Shown: piece by piece, positions 33,599 through 41,716 of the stretch
Layout of the letters: the number at the start of each line of letters is the position of its first letter
Numbering within the stretch: position 1 is the stretch's first letter
Assembly (NCBI RefSeq): GCF_009690905.1
Contig: NZ_VOSW01000082.1
Span: forward strand, 1 to 41,790
DNA length: 41,790 bases
Source of the DNA: Paraburkholderia madseniana
GTDB taxonomy: Bacteria > Pseudomonadota > Gammaproteobacteria > Burkholderiales > Burkholderiaceae
Direction: 5' to 3'
Translations under genes and position numbers: made by a program
The notes under the pieces: model-generated
Seen by the model: the letters and a program-made list of their open reading frames with translations, nothing else
What the model was told of the DNA's origin: nothing
Databases searched by the model: none

Positions 33599-34123
33599 TT
33601 ACTGAGCTGGCGCGACGGCCACGCTAACCTGCGGTGCGTATGCCACCGACACTTGCATACCCGGCGTCACGCCGGCGACCTTTGCCGGCTCGCGGCCCTG
33701 AATATGAAACACCGCGCCATTCGGGCCCTTCAGGGCCATGATGCCGGAGGCATGATCGATCGCCTGAACTTCGGCGGTCACGTTCTGTACAGTGTTCTGC
33801 TGTACCGGTTGAACAGCCGCGCCGTGGCCGTCGGCACCGCGCGTCACGCTGACCATGGCGTTGCGCATCATGCGGATATGGACCTTGCCACCCTGCTTGA
33901 TCTGCGCCAGGTTGCTCGTATCGGTAATGTTGAATGAAGCTTCGCCGCCCTGTGCGTCGAGCACAGTCACGGAATGTTTTGCCTGGTCGATCGACTTCAC
34001 GACACCATCCGCCTGCAGCGTGCTGCTGCCTTCAAACGGCGCAGGCAAACCGGCGGCGAACGACACGAGCGGAGCCGCAGCAATCAATGCGCCGGCAATA
34101 ACGCCGAGAGCTTTTTCTTTCAT
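33599..34123 (-). CDS. Exported protein of unknown function
   Basis: A 174-residue protein with a signal peptide (residues 1-24, ending SFAAG). The mature part has two similar beta-rich segments: DGVVKSIDQAKHSVTVLDAQG near the start and AEVQAIDHASGIMALKGPNG later. Each looks like a small beta-barrel repeat of the type that reads ADG/VxxID ... TVLD, as in some periplasmic copper or DUF-type proteins. GAGGA lies upstream of the ATG at 34123. It is a single-gene unit closed by a clear terminator; function unknown. Confidence 0.8.
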   Translation of the reverse strand: MKEKALGVIAGALIAAAPLVSFAAGLPAPFEGSSTLQADGVVKSIDQAKHSVTVLDAQGGEASFNITDTSNLAQIKQGGKVHIRMMRNAMVSVTRGADGHGAAVQPVQQNTVQNVTAEVQAIDHASGIMALKGPNGAVFHIQGREPAKVAGVTPGMQVSVAYAPQVSVAVAPAQ

Positions 34124-34413
34124 ATATTCCTCAATTGGGTGAACAGCGGAAAAGAGACGACATGGTGCGGATCGGATGTGCAAGGTACAGCGCAAGGACA
34201 ACCGAAAAATTTCTGGGCGAAACCCTGGGAAATGAAACGTGGATTGAGCACCCGAACCACACGACGTGTTTCGAAGTGTGCGAACAGTGTGTTTTCCGGG
34301 ATGGACCTCGTCAATATTCGGAGTCCGTATTTATGCGAGGAAAATTCCGATCTTGCCGGGGAAAATTCTGCAAGCGACCCACAACACATTCCGCCACCCT
34401 GCCTCATCCCGGC

Positions 34414-34443
34414 TTGACTTAACTTTGCAGAGCTGCCTAGAAT
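34414..34443 (+). promoter_or_regulatory. Strong predicted sigma-70 promoter of mgtC
   Basis: TTGACT (34414-34419) and TAGAAT (34438-34443) are separated by 18 bases. It is among the best promoter matches in the window. The transcript would begin near 34450, some 335 bases before the mgtC start. Confidence 0.65.
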
Positions 34444-34624
34444 TCGCCCAGTTCATTTAACCGGAATCACGATCTTGGACAGTAGCAGTAGTACCAGTCG
34501 AGCTTCGATTCGCCCGATCGCCTGATCGGCAAGATTTCCGCGTCAGCCTTTGCCTGTCGCCGTCTTGCCCTCGGGCCCGACGGTGCACGTCGCTTTTACC
34601 CTCTTGCTGCAAGTGAAGCGCCGC

Positions 34625-34729
34625 ATGGCCCGATGGCCTGCGCATGCTCCACGCCTTTTGCGTCGCGAGCCCCCGCTCGCATGCCTTGTCACGCCTGACC
34701 ACGCTCGCGTTCCACCTGCGGATACGTGA
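34625..34729 (+). CDS. Candidate proline-rich leader peptide
   Basis: A 34-codon frame inside the predicted mgtC leader. The peptide starts MARWPAHAPRLLRREPPLA and has seven prolines, including two Pro-Pro pairs. Its TGA overlaps an in-frame upstream ATG of the mgtC reading frame at 34729 (TGATG). In Salmonella, proline codons in leader frames of mgtA and mgtC couple translation to transcription. Whether this is a counterpart is inference; GC-rich DNA often yields such peptides by chance and the ribosome binding site is weak. Confidence 0.3.
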   Translation: MARWPAHAPRLLRREPPLACLVTPDHARVPPADT

Positions 34730-34785
34730 TGCTGTCATGCGTAAGGTTCACACTGTGCGAACACGCGCTTCAACCTCTCTTACCG

Positions 34786-35493
34786 ATGACAATTGAATTC
34801 GTCTTGCGGCTCTTTGCCGCCTTTAGCTGCGGGGTCGCGATCGGCCTCGAACGGCAGATGCGCCAGCGCAACGCCGGCCTGCGGACCATCACGCTGGTCG
34901 CCAGCGGCGCGTGCCTGTTCGTCACGCTCGGCGTGCTGACCGGCAACGGCACCGCCGGTATCACCCAGATTGCCGCGTATGTCGTCTCCGGCGTCGGCTT
35001 TCTCGGCGGCGGCGTGATCATGCGCGACAAGGGCTCCATTCAGGGGATCAACACCGCCGCGACCTTGTGGTGCTCGGCGGCCGTCGGCGTATTGTGCGGT
35101 GCGGGGCATTACGGCCCGGCCCTCGCCGGCACCGCGGTCGTACTGCTGACCAATACGGTGTTGCGTGAAGTGAGCCGTGCCATCAACGCGGCGCCCGTTT
35201 CGGACGCCGACCTCGTGCGCGAGTATGTGCTGACGATCGTTTGCCGGGAGGCCGATGAAATTCACATTCGTACCGCGGTATCCAACTCAATGTATTCGAC
35301 ACCGCTGTCGTTCCAGAGCCTGACGAGCGAAGACGTCGAAGACGATACGGGACGCATTCGCGTTACCGCAACATTGAAGCTGCATCCGAAAGATCAGCCG
35401 AAGCTCGAACAGATGGCCAGCCGCATCAGCATGGAAAAGAGCGTATCGAGCGTGAGCTGGACGGCTAAAGATGCGGAGCCGACGCCTGAGTGA
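34786..35493 (+). CDS. MgtC/SapB-family membrane protein
   Basis: A 235-residue protein. The N-terminal MgtC domain has about four helices and the family signatures AIGLERQMRQRNAGLRT and GVGFLGGGVIMRDKGSIQGINTAATLW. A C-terminal cytoplasmic ACT-like domain of about 80 residues follows. MgtC proteins inhibit ATP synthase or affect magnesium and phosphate balance and are needed at low Mg2+ in several pathogens. The start at 34786 begins where the family begins, though no Shine-Dalgarno is visible; ATG at 34729 is in frame. Confidence 0.9.
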   Translation: MTIEFVLRLFAAFSCGVAIGLERQMRQRNAGLRTITLVASGACLFVTLGVLTGNGTAGITQIAAYVVSGVGFLGGGVIMRDKGSIQGINTAATLWCSAAVGVLCGAGHYGPALAGTAVVLLTNTVLREVSRAINAAPVSDADLVREYVLTIVCREADEIHIRTAVSNSMYSTPLSFQSLTSEDVEDDTGRIRVTATLKLHPKDQPKLEQMASRISMEKSVSSVSWTAKDAEPTPE

Positions 35494-35655
35494 GCCACCT
35501 TGCGTAAGCTCCCCATATTCGTGCGCATCGTCTACACTTAGCTTGCAATAGATTCAGACAATGTTAATTCCGCGTCCTGAATATGGACTGTCCCATAACC
35601 TTCGACTAAGCTCTGTCACCGTGATTTCTTCACACTCAACCATGGAGTCTCGAAT

Positions 35656-35910
35656 ATGGAACACGGCATCATTGCATGGCTCATCATCGGCGCAATCGCC
35701 GGCTGGCTGGCTGGCGTGCTCGTCAAGGGCGGCGGCTTCGGTCTGATCGTCGACATCATCGTCGGGATTGTCGGCGCATTCATCGGCGGCTGGCTTGCCG
35801 GTGTGTTGCACATTTCGCTCGGCGGCGGCTGGATCGGGTCGATCATTACCGCTGTGATCGGCGCCGTCATTCTGCTGTTCCTTATCCGGCTTGTGCGGCG
35901 CGGCACCTGA
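35656..35910 (+). CDS. GlsB/YeaQ/YmgE-family small membrane protein
   Basis: An 84-residue protein with three hydrophobic helices rich in glycine, matching the transglycosylase-associated (YeaQ/YmgE/GlsB) family: MEHGIIAWLIIGAIAGWLAG at the start and GIVGAFIGGWLAGVL in the middle. Members are induced by stress and anchor envelope proteins in some bacteria. GGAG lies about ten bases before the ATG. It appears to be a single-gene unit. Confidence 0.92.
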   Translation: MEHGIIAWLIIGAIAGWLAGVLVKGGGFGLIVDIIVGIVGAFIGGWLAGVLHISLGGGWIGSIITAVIGAVILLFLIRLVRRGT

Positions 35911-35975
35911 GCGTAGCACCTGATGTCTTACGGCGTCGGGAGCGAATGCCACCTGACGCCGGTTTTACTTCGCGT

Positions 35976-37508
35976 TTAGAGACGCGCCTCTACTGCCGGC
36001 AACATCGAGCCGGTGTCACGCAGCCGCGTATGCCAGGTGAAAGCCTGGTCCAACCGATGCGGCGTTTGCCCACCCCATTGCAAGGCATCCCGATAGTAGT
36101 CGCGAAGCAGATCGCGATAGAGCGGATGCACGCAGTTTTCGATGATCAGCGTAGCGCGTTCCCGCGGCGCCAATCCGCGCAGATCGGCGAGGCCCTGCTC
36201 CGTCACGACTACGTCCACATCGTGCTCGTTGTGATCGCAGTGCGGCACCATCGGCACGACACTCGAAATGCGGCCGCCCTTCGCCATCGACTTCGTCGCA
36301 AAGATCGCGCATGACGCATTGCGCGCGAAATCGCCCGAGCCGCCAATGCCGTTCATCATGTGCGTGCCGCCGACGTGCGTGGAATTCACATTGCCGTATA
36401 TGTCGAATTCCAATGCGGTATTCAAGGCGATCAGACCGAGCCGGCGAATCACTTCAGGATGGTTGCTGACCTCCTGCGGACGCAGCACCAGGCGATCGCG
36501 ATAGCGCTCGAGTTCACCGAACACTTGCGCCTGACGCGCTGCCGACAACGTGATCGACGCACCCGAGGCGAACGTCACCTTGCCGGCGTCCATCAGATCG
36601 AAGGTCGAATCCTGCAGTACTTCTGAGTAAATTTCGAAGGCGCCGAAAGGCGAATCGACAAAACCGGCCAGCACCGCGTTGGCAATCGTGCCGATGCCCG
36701 CCTGCAACGGCGGCAATTGCGGGGGCATGCGTCCGCATGACACTTCGTGCTGGAAAAACTCAATCAGATGGCGCGCAATCAGCTCGGTTTCCGCATCCGC
36801 GGGCAGCACCGTGGACGGGCTGTCCGCCTTGTCGGTGATCACGATCGCCGCGATTTTTTCTGGCGGAATTTCGATGGCATGCGTACCAACGCGGTCTTGC
36901 GGATGCATGATCGGCAGCGGCTCGCGATTCGGCCTGCGGCCCGGAATCCAGATGTCGTGCAGCCCTTCGAGTGCGAGCGGCTGGGCAAGATTGATTTCGA
37001 CGATGACCTTGTCGGCCAGGATCGCAAAGCTGGCCGAGTTGCCGACTGAAGTGGTCGGCACGATGCCGCCAGTTTCGGTGATCGCGGTGGCCTCGATAAT
37101 GGCGACATCGAGCTTGCCGAGCTGATTCGCGCGCAGCATCTCGACAGTTTCAGACAGATGCTGATCGACGAACATCACTTCGCCGCGGTTGATCGCATCG
37201 CGCAGGGTCTTGTCGACCTGAAACGGCAAGCGACGCGCCAACACATGCGCCTCGGTGAGCATGCGATCCACGTCATGACCTAGCGATGCGCCGGTCATCA
37301 ACGTAATTTGCAGCGGCTTGCCTTCCTGCCGGACGCGCTCGGCGAGTGCGACCGGGACAGCCTTGGCGTCGCCCGCGCGCGTAAAGCCGCTGGCGCCGAC
37401 GCGCATGCCGTCCTGAATCAGAAGCGCCGCCTCGGCGGCTGAAGTGATTTTTCCGCGCAGCGCGGAGCAACGAATCCGGTCCTGGTACATGAAATCGAGT
37501 CTCTCCAT
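35976..37508 (-). CDS. Succinyl-CoA:acetate CoA-transferase
   Basis: A 510-residue class I CoA-transferase of the acetyl-CoA hydrolase/transferase family (Cat1, AarC, ScpC). The catalytic glutamate is Glu296 in EIYSEVLQDS, at nearly the same place as in AarC, and the family C-terminal motif GGIGGSGDFARNA is present as NGIGGSGDFARN. It interchanges CoA between acetate and succinate in the cytoplasm, linking acetate, which is also a product of malonate decarboxylation, to the TCA cycle. Met7 at 37490 has GGAG nine or ten bases upstream and may be the true start. It is transcribed alone. Confidence 0.92.
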   Translation of the reverse strand: MERLDFMYQDRIRCSALRGKITSAAEAALLIQDGMRVGASGFTRAGDAKAVPVALAERVRQEGKPLQITLMTGASLGHDVDRMLTEAHVLARRLPFQVDKTLRDAINRGEVMFVDQHLSETVEMLRANQLGKLDVAIIEATAITETGGIVPTTSVGNSASFAILADKVIVEINLAQPLALEGLHDIWIPGRRPNREPLPIMHPQDRVGTHAIEIPPEKIAAIVITDKADSPSTVLPADAETELIARHLIEFFQHEVSCGRMPPQLPPLQAGIGTIANAVLAGFVDSPFGAFEIYSEVLQDSTFDLMDAGKVTFASGASITLSAARQAQVFGELERYRDRLVLRPQEVSNHPEVIRRLGLIALNTALEFDIYGNVNSTHVGGTHMMNGIGGSGDFARNASCAIFATKSMAKGGRISSVVPMVPHCDHNEHDVDVVVTEQGLADLRGLAPRERATLIIENCVHPLYRDLLRDYYRDALQWGGQTPHRLDQAFTWHTRLRDTGSMLPAVEARL

Positions 37509-37682
37509 AATCGCCCGTCCAGTCTACCGGTGCGCACGTCTGCGGTGTGCTTCGCTCAGTAGCCAGTTTATCGCACCAGCCGCGGCGTCTCGACGGGACG
37601 GCGTCGCGGCCAGGCGTTTCGTCGCGTGCAACATTCCCGCGACAGGTCTTACAGGTACTGCTGGTGTTGCGCGTGGCGCTGC

Positions 37683-37898
37683 TTAGCTGCCGAAGAAAAT
37701 ATTACAGAAACTCACAGGCCCTACGCACTCTTCAGCTTTGGCCTTCGGTACTGCGACACGGCGTTGCTCATCGACGCTCTTCGCGCGCGGTGCATTCGCC
37801 TGTGCGACCTGTTGTTCCGAGGCGGCAGGCGCCGTCTGTGCATGAGCGACAGCAGCGGACAAAGTGCAGGCAATCAGGGCAATCTTCAACACATTCAT
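37683..37898 (-). CDS. Small exported protein, C-terminal Cys pair
   Basis: A 71-residue protein with a clear signal peptide (residues 1-20, ending AHAQ). The mature chain is polar with Lys/Arg/Ala, then ends ECVGPVSFCNIFFGS, with two cysteines six residues apart that could form a disulfide. GGAGAA precedes the ATG. No family is recognised; likely a lineage-specific periplasmic protein. Confidence 0.7.
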   Translation of the reverse strand: MNVLKIALIACTLSAAVAHAQTAPAASEQQVAQANAPRAKSVDEQRRVAVPKAKAEECVGPVSFCNIFFGS

Positions 37899-38066
37899 TT
37901 CGTTCTCCAGTTCTTACGATTCCGTCGCGCAGGAAGTTCTTTTTGGGGACTGCGCGGCGGTGAAGAAACTATATGACCGCCACCTACGCGGATAAACAGG
38001 GCTGGACGGAAGGGACCTTTCCATCTGGCAGAAGGATCGGGGCGCACGCCCGATCCGACGCGCGGG

Positions 38067-40235
38067 TCAACGCGTATGGAAAGGCGCGTCTTTGTCGAGC
38101 AACGCCGTGCGGATGAAGTGCAGGCAACTCAGGATGCGCTGCAGGTCGTGTCGCTGGTCCCGGTCGGCATGGACGGTTTCCAGCAGGTCCTGCGCGATCC
38201 ACGTGGCCGCGCGCACGGATCCGAGCGCGCGCTCGAGAGCGTGTGAGTCCGGTCGCGCAAAGAGCCGCGCGAGGTCGTCGCAAGTCCGCGTGAGGCCGCT
38301 GTTCCAGTGCGAATGAAGAGTTTGCGCGTAGCCCGCACGTGCTGCTTCGTTGCGCAGATCGATCACGGCGTGCCCTACTTCGAGGGTGACGAGCATCCAG
38401 CGCAACGCATCACGGCGGCGTCGGGAGCGCCGCGTCAGTAGCATGCGCAACTGTGAGGCCAGATCGTGAGTGCTCGACTGAAAGCGTTGATTGAGTCCGG
38501 GCAGTTCGTCCTTGCACGCAGACACGACTTGCGCGCGCAAATCACCCTTGATTCTCTCGGTGAGCCACGGCATGTCCGCGGGAAACACCACCGAGAACAC
38601 GATTGCTGCAAGCAATAACGACGCCGTGATCGCTATCCCATTGTTGATCAGCAGATCGGGCGCATACGTGACGACGTTGTCCGGCGCGGCGAGCAGGCAG
38701 AAGAATACGGAAAAGCCGATGCCATACCCTGCCGAGAGCTTGCGCGATGCGATGAAGGCGCCGAGTGCGAGCACCGGAGCGAGCATCGCGCAAAGCAGCG
38801 GAAAGCCGTCGATGTTCGGATATACGTAGCACGTAAAAAGGTAGCCGGTCATGGTCGCCAGCACCGCACCGACTGCCATCTGCACGGCCATTTTCGATGC
38901 GTTCGGCGCGGTCGACGTCAACGCACAAACCAGCGCCGCGCCGATCACTGCCAAACCGCCACTCGGCCAGTCGGTGGCGATCCAGAACCAGCCGGCGATC
39001 GCCATCACCACCGCCGACCTGGCAAAGGTAAACGCGACCACAAAGCCGTTCGTCCTGCTCACGTAGCGGCCGGCGGTGTACGGCCCAGCTCCCGGTTTGC
39101 GCCGCGCCAAAGACGCGTAAGTCTCGGAGTAGCGGATCCATTCATCGACAAATCGATATAGCAGTTCCGAGGCGGTATCGAAGTCCGCGAGCGATTCAGC
39201 GGGCGCGGCTTCCAGTGGCCGTCTCGTTTCGCGCACGCACCTTGGCAAGCTCGCCTGAAAGAGCCGCAAGCCGGCAGCTACGTGCGCTGCATCAGCATTC
39301 GCATCCCGCGTGGATTCAAGCAGTGCCGACAGCTCGCTGAAGTACGGCGTGATGGCGTCGACCCTCCAGATCGGGCCGCTGACACGCAGACGTTTGAGCA
39401 ACTGGTGCAGCGCATGCAGCCGCGCACATGCGTCCATAAATTCGCCGTTCAGACGGCCGAGATGCTGGCTGCGTGAACGCATGGCCGGATCCTCGAAGGC
39501 AGCAAATGTTCGCGTCGCTTCAAAGCCGACGATCTCGTCGACGAGGTCCGCAAAGCGCCGTTCAAATTGGCAACGGTCGATTCCGCGACCCAGCACCTCG
39601 GCAGCGAACGCAGTAAAATTTGTATATCGAAGATGAAGTGCGCGCCGCAGCGCAAGACTGGAACGCTGCGGCACGATGAGCGCGCTGACTGCGCTCGAAC
39701 ACACGATACCGACGGCCACTTCCGCTGCGCGCGTAAGCGCCGCCAGAAACAGGTCGTGAGGCGCCGTGACATTCGGGATGCCGATCAAAGCGGCGGTATA
39801 GCCGGCCAGCACAAAGCCGTACCATCTGAAATGCCGATACCGGACCGCTGCCGCGAGACAGACGCTCACCCAACCGATCATGCCGAGCATGTACAGCTCG
39901 GGCTGCTGGACGAACAGCGCGCCGAGCACCAGGGCAGCGACCGTCCCCACCGCAGTGCCAAGAATCCGGTAGAAACTCTTGGCGAGCACCATGCCGCTGA
40001 ACGGCTGCATCAGCACGAACACCGTGGTCATCGCGATTCGCGGCTGCTGGAGATCCAGAAACATGGCGATGCCCAGTGCCAGCAAACCCGCAGTGACCGT
40101 TTTCAGCAGATGCAGCCAGATCAGACCGTCGCTGTTCGCCCAGTCGCGAACGGCGGGACTGAGCGCCGGCAACATGACGCGCCACTGCCGGCGAGAATCC
40201 ACGGTGGGCTTGATCGCATGTTGGCGTCTCATCAT
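38067..40235 (-). CDS. FUSC-family (AaeB-like) aromatic acid exporter
   Basis: A 722-residue inner-membrane protein with two blocks of about five to six helices, at roughly residues 40-190 and 390-560, each followed by a cytoplasmic region. This is the FUSC layout of AaeB and fusaric-acid resistance pumps. The segment PRIAMTTVFVLMQPFSGMVLAKSFYRILGTAVG is the family signature region. AaeB normally works with a membrane-fusion protein (AaeA) and AaeX, but neither is nearby. It is divergent from a LysR regulator across 199 bases. The start at 40235 has no obvious ribosome binding site; 40175 is an alternative. Confidence 0.87.
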   Translation of the reverse strand: MMRRQHAIKPTVDSRRQWRVMLPALSPAVRDWANSDGLIWLHLLKTVTAGLLALGIAMFLDLQQPRIAMTTVFVLMQPFSGMVLAKSFYRILGTAVGTVAALVLGALFVQQPELYMLGMIGWVSVCLAAAVRYRHFRWYGFVLAGYTAALIGIPNVTAPHDLFLAALTRAAEVAVGIVCSSAVSALIVPQRSSLALRRALHLRYTNFTAFAAEVLGRGIDRCQFERRFADLVDEIVGFEATRTFAAFEDPAMRSRSQHLGRLNGEFMDACARLHALHQLLKRLRVSGPIWRVDAITPYFSELSALLESTRDANADAAHVAAGLRLFQASLPRCVRETRRPLEAAPAESLADFDTASELLYRFVDEWIRYSETYASLARRKPGAGPYTAGRYVSRTNGFVVAFTFARSAVVMAIAGWFWIATDWPSGGLAVIGAALVCALTSTAPNASKMAVQMAVGAVLATMTGYLFTCYVYPNIDGFPLLCAMLAPVLALGAFIASRKLSAGYGIGFSVFFCLLAAPDNVVTYAPDLLINNGIAITASLLLAAIVFSVVFPADMPWLTERIKGDLRAQVVSACKDELPGLNQRFQSSTHDLASQLRMLLTRRSRRRRDALRWMLVTLEVGHAVIDLRNEAARAGYAQTLHSHWNSGLTRTCDDLARLFARPDSHALERALGSVRAATWIAQDLLETVHADRDQRHDLQRILSCLHFIRTALLDKDAPFHTR

Positions 40236-40434
40236 CAGAAAGCAACGCGTCTCGGTTTGTCGCTAAAAGAAGCCCCGGTGAACGCTGCGCACACCAGCAG
40301 GCAAGGCGCCGATTGTAAGAGCATGCGCTGCGCGTATTAATAGGACGGGCGCGGAACCTCCCTTCCAGAATGAACAACAATGGGCTTGCGGGACAGGCGG
40401 ACAATACGGCTTCTGCCGTGAAATAGAAGGATCG

Positions 40435-41436
40435 ATGGATACGCTACAAAATATGCGAGTGTTCGTGCGCGTGGTTGAAGCCGGTAGTTTTACCGCCGCC
40501 GCGCAGTCACTCAATTCGACGACTGGCGCGATGTCGCGCGCGGTCTCGGAACTCGAGGCTCATCTGCGTACGCGCTTGCTGAACCGGTCGACACGGCGGC
40601 TCGCGCTCACCACGGCGGGCGAGCGTTATTTGAAACGCTCTCAGCAGATCCTTGCAGATGTCGACACAGCGGAAGAAGAAGCAAGCTGCGCCCACGAACG
40701 CCCTGCCGGCGCTTTGCGGATGCACAGCTTTGCCAGTATCGGCCAGCATTACGTGCTGCCGGCCATCTCCCGGTATCGCGCGCTTTATCCCGAAGTGACC
40801 GTCGAGTTGACGTTGTCGCAGCGCATGCCCGACCTGTTCGAAGGCAGCGCTGACGTCGCTGTTATCGGCGCCTCGACTCTGCCGAATTCCGACCTCGTGT
40901 CGCTCCCGCTTGGTACAACGTTCAGCATCCTGTGCGCATCGCCTGCTTACGTGCGTGCTCATGGCGCGCCGCAACAGCCCAGCGACCTGGCGCATCACGA
41001 GTGTCTGATCTTGCACACGCCAGCATTTCCGGCCTACGAATGGGTGCTCGACGGCCCCAACGGCAGCGAGATGATGGAAGTGAATGGACCCGTGCAAGTG
41101 AATATTGCGGAATCGCTAATCGTCGCGATTCGCGAGGGAATGGGCATTGGTATGGTGCCGCTCTATGCAGCGATTGCCGGGCTGCGTGACGGGACGTTAG
41201 TCCGCGTGCTGCCTGAATATACGCTGCAGAAGATGAACGTTTACGCGCTGTATCCGTCACGCAAGTTCGTCGATGCGAAGACGCGGACGTGGGTTGAGTT
41301 CTTACGCACGCATCTACCGAAGGTGATTGCACGCGACGAGGCGTTACTTGCGGAAGTTGGCCAGATGGATGCAGTTGATGGCACTGTGCCTGTGAGAACG
41401 GCTGGCATTGGGGGCGGAGATGTCGCCGCGCACTGA
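40435..41436 (+). CDS. LysR-family transcriptional regulator
   Basis: A 333-residue LysR regulator of the CrgA/AaeR-like subgroup. The helix-turn-helix lies at about residues 3-62 (MRVFVRVVEAGSFTAAAQSL ... GAMSRAVSELEAHL). The effector domain reads PAGALRMHSFASIGQHYVLP onward. AAGGA precedes the ATG at a good distance. It is divergent from the FUSC exporter and probably controls it in response to an aromatic acid. The last 25 or so residues are a loosely conserved Gly/Val tail. Confidence 0.9.
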   Translation: MDTLQNMRVFVRVVEAGSFTAAAQSLNSTTGAMSRAVSELEAHLRTRLLNRSTRRLALTTAGERYLKRSQQILADVDTAEEEASCAHERPAGALRMHSFASIGQHYVLPAISRYRALYPEVTVELTLSQRMPDLFEGSADVAVIGASTLPNSDLVSLPLGTTFSILCASPAYVRAHGAPQQPSDLAHHECLILHTPAFPAYEWVLDGPNGSEMMEVNGPVQVNIAESLIVAIREGMGIGMVPLYAAIAGLRDGTLVRVLPEYTLQKMNVYALYPSRKFVDAKTRTWVEFLRTHLPKVIARDEALLAEVGQMDAVDGTVPVRTAGIGGGDVAAH

Positions 41437-41554
41437 CGCAGTTTTTTAGCTGACGAGCTGGCCGCGCCTGTGGAAGGTGGCAACGTAGGTAACGAAGTGG
41501 CGGGACATTTGTGACGGCATCTATGGCCTGCCAGATAGCGGCAGTGTTTTCGTG

Positions 41555-41580
41555 ACGCACCTCTCGGAATGGAGGTGCGT
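41555..41580. other. Hairpin between LysR gene and rRNA operon
   Basis: ACGCACCTC (41555-41563) and GAGGTGCGT (41572-41580) pair perfectly over 9 bases with an 8-base loop. There is no T-run on either side. It could stop the LysR transcript with Rho or be a processing site. Apart from this, 41437-41671 shows no gene. Confidence 0.5.
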
Positions 41581-41671
41581 TGTCCCGCGGGTTGGGAACG
41601 AGAGTTAAGAGTCCGCGCGTGTGCTCGCTACGACGCCAGAGTCTTGGCGCTGAATTCAGAGCCGTAAACGC

Positions 41672-41702
41672 AGAAACCCCACCTTTGCGGGGTGGGGTTT
41701 CT
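41672..41702 (-). terminator. rRNA operon terminator
   Basis: A perfect 12-base stem (41672-41683 with 41691-41702) around a 7-base loop, 15 bases after the 5S rRNA 3' end. On the minus strand the stem ends in GGGGTTTCT followed by GCGTTT, a T-rich exit. It marks the end of an rRNA operon transcribed toward the left. Confidence 0.92.
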
Positions 41703-41716
41703 GGTCTTGCAGGGGA

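Larger units (their letters stand above)
34124..34785. other. Long divergent region and mgtC leader
   Basis: About 660 bases between the exported protein and mgtC. The left part (34140-34410) has lower GC than its surroundings and overlapping short frames on both strands, none convincing. It contains GGAAAATTC twice, at 34339-34347 and 34360-34368, exactly 21 bases apart. A strong promoter lies at 34414-34443. The rest would be a leader of about 335 bases that includes a proline-rich short frame, listed separately. Confidence 0.55.

Noticed and set aside
34120..34460. Several overlapping short frames on both strands in the low-GC patch before mgtC
   Set aside because: None has a ribosome binding site, a recognisable domain or a signal peptide; they occur because stops are sparse. 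A decayed gene cannot be excluded.
109..41671. CRISPR arrays, prophage, transposases, tRNA genes, toxin-antitoxin or defence islands
   Set aside because: Looked for on both strands; no regularly spaced repeats, integrase or transposase motifs, cloverleaf sequences or known defence proteins were seen.
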